Positions 40,546 to 42,463 of a stretch of DNA of 42,463 nt are shown here, one piece after another. The translations under genes and the position numbers were made by a program. The number at the start of each line of letters is the position of its first letter. The first letter of the stretch is position 1. This stretch comes from Acidobacteriaceae bacterium (GTDB taxonomy: Bacteria > Acidobacteriota > Terriglobia > Terriglobales > Acidobacteriaceae). The notes under the pieces were generated by a model, which saw only the letters and a list, made by a program, of their open reading frames with translations, ran no database searches and had not been told where the DNA came from. Location of the stretch: contig PMSQ01000199.1 in NCBI GenBank assembly GCA_003168355.1, forward strand, positions 97,781-140,243, given 5' to 3'.

Positions 40546-41091
40546 ATGGCTGAAGTGGTTAACGACGCGCAGCAGGAATTTTGGCGGTCTCCGACCGTGC
40601 TGGAACCGGCGGCGGAGGCTGCACTCCCGGCTGCGTCCCAGGAAATGGCGCAGGCCTGCGCCGAATGCGGCAGCGAGTTCATGATCGGTGCCAGGTTTTG
40701 CCACACCTGCGGCCAGCGTCGGCTGGCACAGGTTGCAGGCGGGTCGGACGCTGCGGCAATCGTCGGATTGTCGGCTCCGAACGTGGCACGGCTCCAGGCG
40801 TGGGCAGGCTCGGTTGCGGCTCTCTGGCGCGAGATTTCCTTCCCTGGCTGGCTTCACTATCTGCATTTCCACGAGATCAAACGCTGGGTCGGTCTGCCTA
40901 CGGCGTCGCTGGTCGCTTTTATGATCGGCCTGGGCTGCGTGGCCGGAGCCCTTGGCGTCAGCCTTTTCTATCGAGCCTCAAATCTGGCGGAGTTCCAGGC
41001 GATCCAGATGTGGCGGATCGAATGGTTGCTGGCCGCCACCGCGTCGTTTGTGGCCGGGATTCTGCTGAAGAAGCCATCAGACAACGAGTAG
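40546..41091 (+). CDS. zinc-ribbon protein with two membrane helices
   Basis: 181 residues. Zinc ribbon CAECG...CHTCG (~37-58). Two hydrophobic segments lie at ~117-141 (LPTASLVAFMIGLGCVAGALGVSLF) and ~157-173 (EWLLAATASFVAGILL). An aromatic-rich amphipathic stretch (FPGWLHYLHFHEIKRW) lies before the first. No named family. This is the second or third ribbon-plus-membrane protein in the window. The structured element at 40369-40455 lies in its presumed 5' leader. Confidence 0.75.
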   Translation: MAEVVNDAQQEFWRSPTVLEPAAEAALPAASQEMAQACAECGSEFMIGARFCHTCGQRRLAQVAGGSDAAAIVGLSAPNVARLQAWAGSVAALWREISFPGWLHYLHFHEIKRWVGLPTASLVAFMIGLGCVAGALGVSLFYRASNLAEFQAIQMWRIEWLLAATASFVAGILLKKPSDNE

Positions 41092-41220
41092 CGCCGGCGT
41101 CTCGCCAGCCTGTCCCAAGCTCGCGAAGGAGCATCTCGGCCCCACCGCAGCGAGTATCCTGGCGCTTTCTACTTCCCTCTGGGAGATTCCCAGCCGCCGC
41201 GGGACGACGGCGATACGTTC

Positions 41221-42084
41221 TTAAGATTCACTTCCCGAGGTCGCCGTGCGCCGCTGCTGGTGCATGCGGTAGAGATGATGAACGGGGCCGGTTCCGCGTC
41301 CCAGGGGATGGCCGGCGGAAATGGCAGCAGTCACATAGGTCTTGGCCAGCAAGGTGGCTTCGGCTAATCCCCGTTCGAGCGCCAGGTGGCAAGCCATTGC
41401 CGTGGCGAAAGCGCACCCGGTGCCATGGGTAGAATTTGAACGCTGGCGCTCGGCTTTGAAGACTTCCTGCTCGACCCCACGTTTGGTGGTGAAGCTCAAC
41501 AAATCAATGGCCTCGTCCAGATGCCCGCCCGTGATCACCACGGCGGCCAACCCCATTCGGTGCAACTTCTCGGCTGCGGCTCGCATTCCGTCAAGATCGG
41601 TCACCTTCACTCCGGTGAGGATGGCGGCCTCATCCACATTGGGCGTGATCACGTCGGCGACAGGAATGAGGCTTTCGATGAGCAGCCTACGACCGCGAGC
41701 ATCGAGTAGGTCCGCCCCTGAGGATGACTTGAGGATGGGATCGAGAACGACGTTGGGCAACCTATTAGGCAACCCAGCCTTGCCCGAGCGCTGGCTCAGA
41801 AAGTCCGCTACCGCTTTGACGACCTTGGCAGTGCCCAGCATCCCGATGTGTACCGCTGCGATTGCGATATCGGTTGCAAGTTCTTGCAATGTATCCGTCA
41901 CCAGCGTCGGATCGACCGCCTCTACCCGGCAAACGCCAGCCGTGGACTGTACGGTCATAGCGGTGATGCAGGCCACTCCATAGCAGCCGTGGGCTGCGAT
42001 CGTCTTAATGTCCGCCGTCACCCCCGCCCCCGACGAAGGGTCGAAGCCGGCAATTGTCAGCACAACAGGTGGTTTACCAGCCAT
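41221..42084 (-). CDS. thiD: hydroxymethylpyrimidine/phosphomethylpyrimidine kinase
   Basis: 287 residues, ribokinase-like fold. ThiD phosphorylates HMP twice to HMP-PP for thiamin synthesis. N-terminal TIAGFDPSSGAGVTADIKT and C-terminal STHGTGCAFATAMACHLA (catalytic Cys-containing GTGC motif) are diagnostic; TPNVDEAAILTG lies in between. Size is normal. No thiamin genes are adjacent in the window, and no TPP riboswitch signature (CTGAGA / ACCTGATCTGG) is seen in the 375-nt upstream spacer. Confidence 0.95.
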   Translation of the reverse strand: MAGKPPVVLTIAGFDPSSGAGVTADIKTIAAHGCYGVACITAMTVQSTAGVCRVEAVDPTLVTDTLQELATDIAIAAVHIGMLGTAKVVKAVADFLSQRSGKAGLPNRLPNVVLDPILKSSSGADLLDARGRRLLIESLIPVADVITPNVDEAAILTGVKVTDLDGMRAAAEKLHRMGLAAVVITGGHLDEAIDLLSFTTKRGVEQEVFKAERQRSNSTHGTGCAFATAMACHLALERGLAEATLLAKTYVTAAISAGHPLGRGTGPVHHLYRMHQQRRTATSGSES

Positions 42085-42447
42085 AGTCCAACCAATATCT
42101 GGACAAACTCAAAAGAATTCTCGTTCGGAGCTATGAACGTTTGTACCTAAAATACTGCGAATAAACAACTTAGAAAGAACTTAGCTGTAAGTGACTGAAT
42201 CGATTGGAGATGAAAATAGTTCTCGGAGTACGGCGCATCACGCAGTTACTATTACATAAACAGTTAAGTCTATTTCTTACAATCACATGCCGCATATTTC
42301 TCATGATTAACAACAGGTTACGCACATATCGATTACTATCCGGTCACTATAGTCCAGGCACTTTCGGATTGACAAGCCCCAGGGAGCCCTCTACGATTTA
42401 CATAACCAGTAACCAAACAGCCTAGCTAGGACGACTTTTTGAGATGC
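42085..42447. other. AT-rich intergenic spacer
   Basis: More AT-rich than the rest of the window, with no supported gene. It separates thiD from a gene starting at 42460 and holds the promoter at 42369-42397. The direct repeat AACTTAG occurs twice near 42169-42184. No insertion-sequence ends or tRNA are seen. Confidence 0.6.
42369..42397 (+). promoter_or_regulatory. near-consensus sigma70 promoter
   Basis: TTGACA (42369-42374), exactly 17 nt, then TACGAT (42392-42397; 4 of 6 to TATAAT). Expected start is near 42404, giving a ~55-nt leader before the ATG at 42460. Confidence 0.65.
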
Positions 42448-42463
42448 GAGGAGAACTGAATGC
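42448..42463 (+). CDS. start of a gene cut by the window edge
   Basis: GAGGAG (42448-42453), 6-nt spacer, ATG at 42460, then the window ends. With the promoter 60-90 nt upstream this is a convincing gene start, but nothing can be said about the product. Confidence 0.6.

Noticed and set aside
42204..42425. 73-codon ORF in the right-hand AT-rich spacer
   Set aside because: It spans the near-consensus promoter and has no ribosome site or domain.

Overview
This 42.5 kb window looks like an ordinary chromosomal stretch of an Acidobacteriota genome (Terriglobia/Koribacter-like). That placement is inferred from gene content and not from a marker gene. The pointers are a Ser/Thr kinase with a TolB-like/TPR output region, an Oar-type TonB-dependent receptor beside a LacI regulator, an SBBP beta-propeller giant with a poly-Gly tail, a PIG-L deacetylase of about 980 residues, and many secreted proteins of unknown function. 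GC content is moderately high and both strands are densely coded. I see no rRNA, tRNA, CRISPR array, insertion sequence or phage genes.

Layout. 1-6.9 kb (+): 3' end of a Ser/Thr kinase-TPR gene, PIG-L deacetylase, APC-family permease and a DinB-fold protein. 6.9-8.0 kb (-): a zinc-ribbon membrane protein translationally coupled to a small upstream ORF. 8.25-14.7 kb (-): SDR, class I/II aminotransferase, secreted amidohydrolase, cupin, threonine synthase (thrC) and homoserine kinase (thrB). thrC and thrB overlap by 8 nt. 14.8-16 kb (+): a cystathionine gamma-synthase/lyase family enzyme, so the homoserine branch-point enzymes for Thr and Met are close together. 16-22.5 kb: TonB-dependent receptor and LacI regulator (-), with a TPR protein divergent (+). 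23-28 kb (+): SBBP beta-propeller protein, a second surface protein carrying the same unusual C-terminal module, and a secreted unknown. 28.2-32.7 kb: CBS-domain protein, secreted unknowns, aroA and a small conserved unknown. 32.9-36.2 kb: HGSNAT-like membrane acyltransferase (+), secreted VOC protein, alpha/beta hydrolase and PspC/zinc-ribbon protein (-). 36.3-40.2 kb: a small protein of 11-residue Pro-rich repeats, a Pro-rich unknown, a secreted unknown, a small ORF and a TPR protein. 40.2-42.5 kb: a candidate structured RNA, a zinc-ribbon two-TM protein, thiD, an AT-rich spacer with a near-consensus promoter, and the first codon of a gene cut by the window edge.

The most interesting signals lie mainly outside classical genes. 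(1) Degenerate tandem heptamers of unrelated sequence but the same 7-nt period occur at six intergenic sites, several starting at or just before a stop codon. (2) A compact nested-hairpin RNA at 40369-40455 sits just downstream of a perfect TATAAT. (3) A shared C-terminal module (aromatic helix, basic cluster, second helix ending L-M-P-A-C, Thr-rich beta tail) is present in two neighbouring surface proteins and may be a sorting or lipidation signal. (4) A strong Shine-Dalgarno precedes an 84-residue protein made almost wholly of PYPQPDPNPP repeats.
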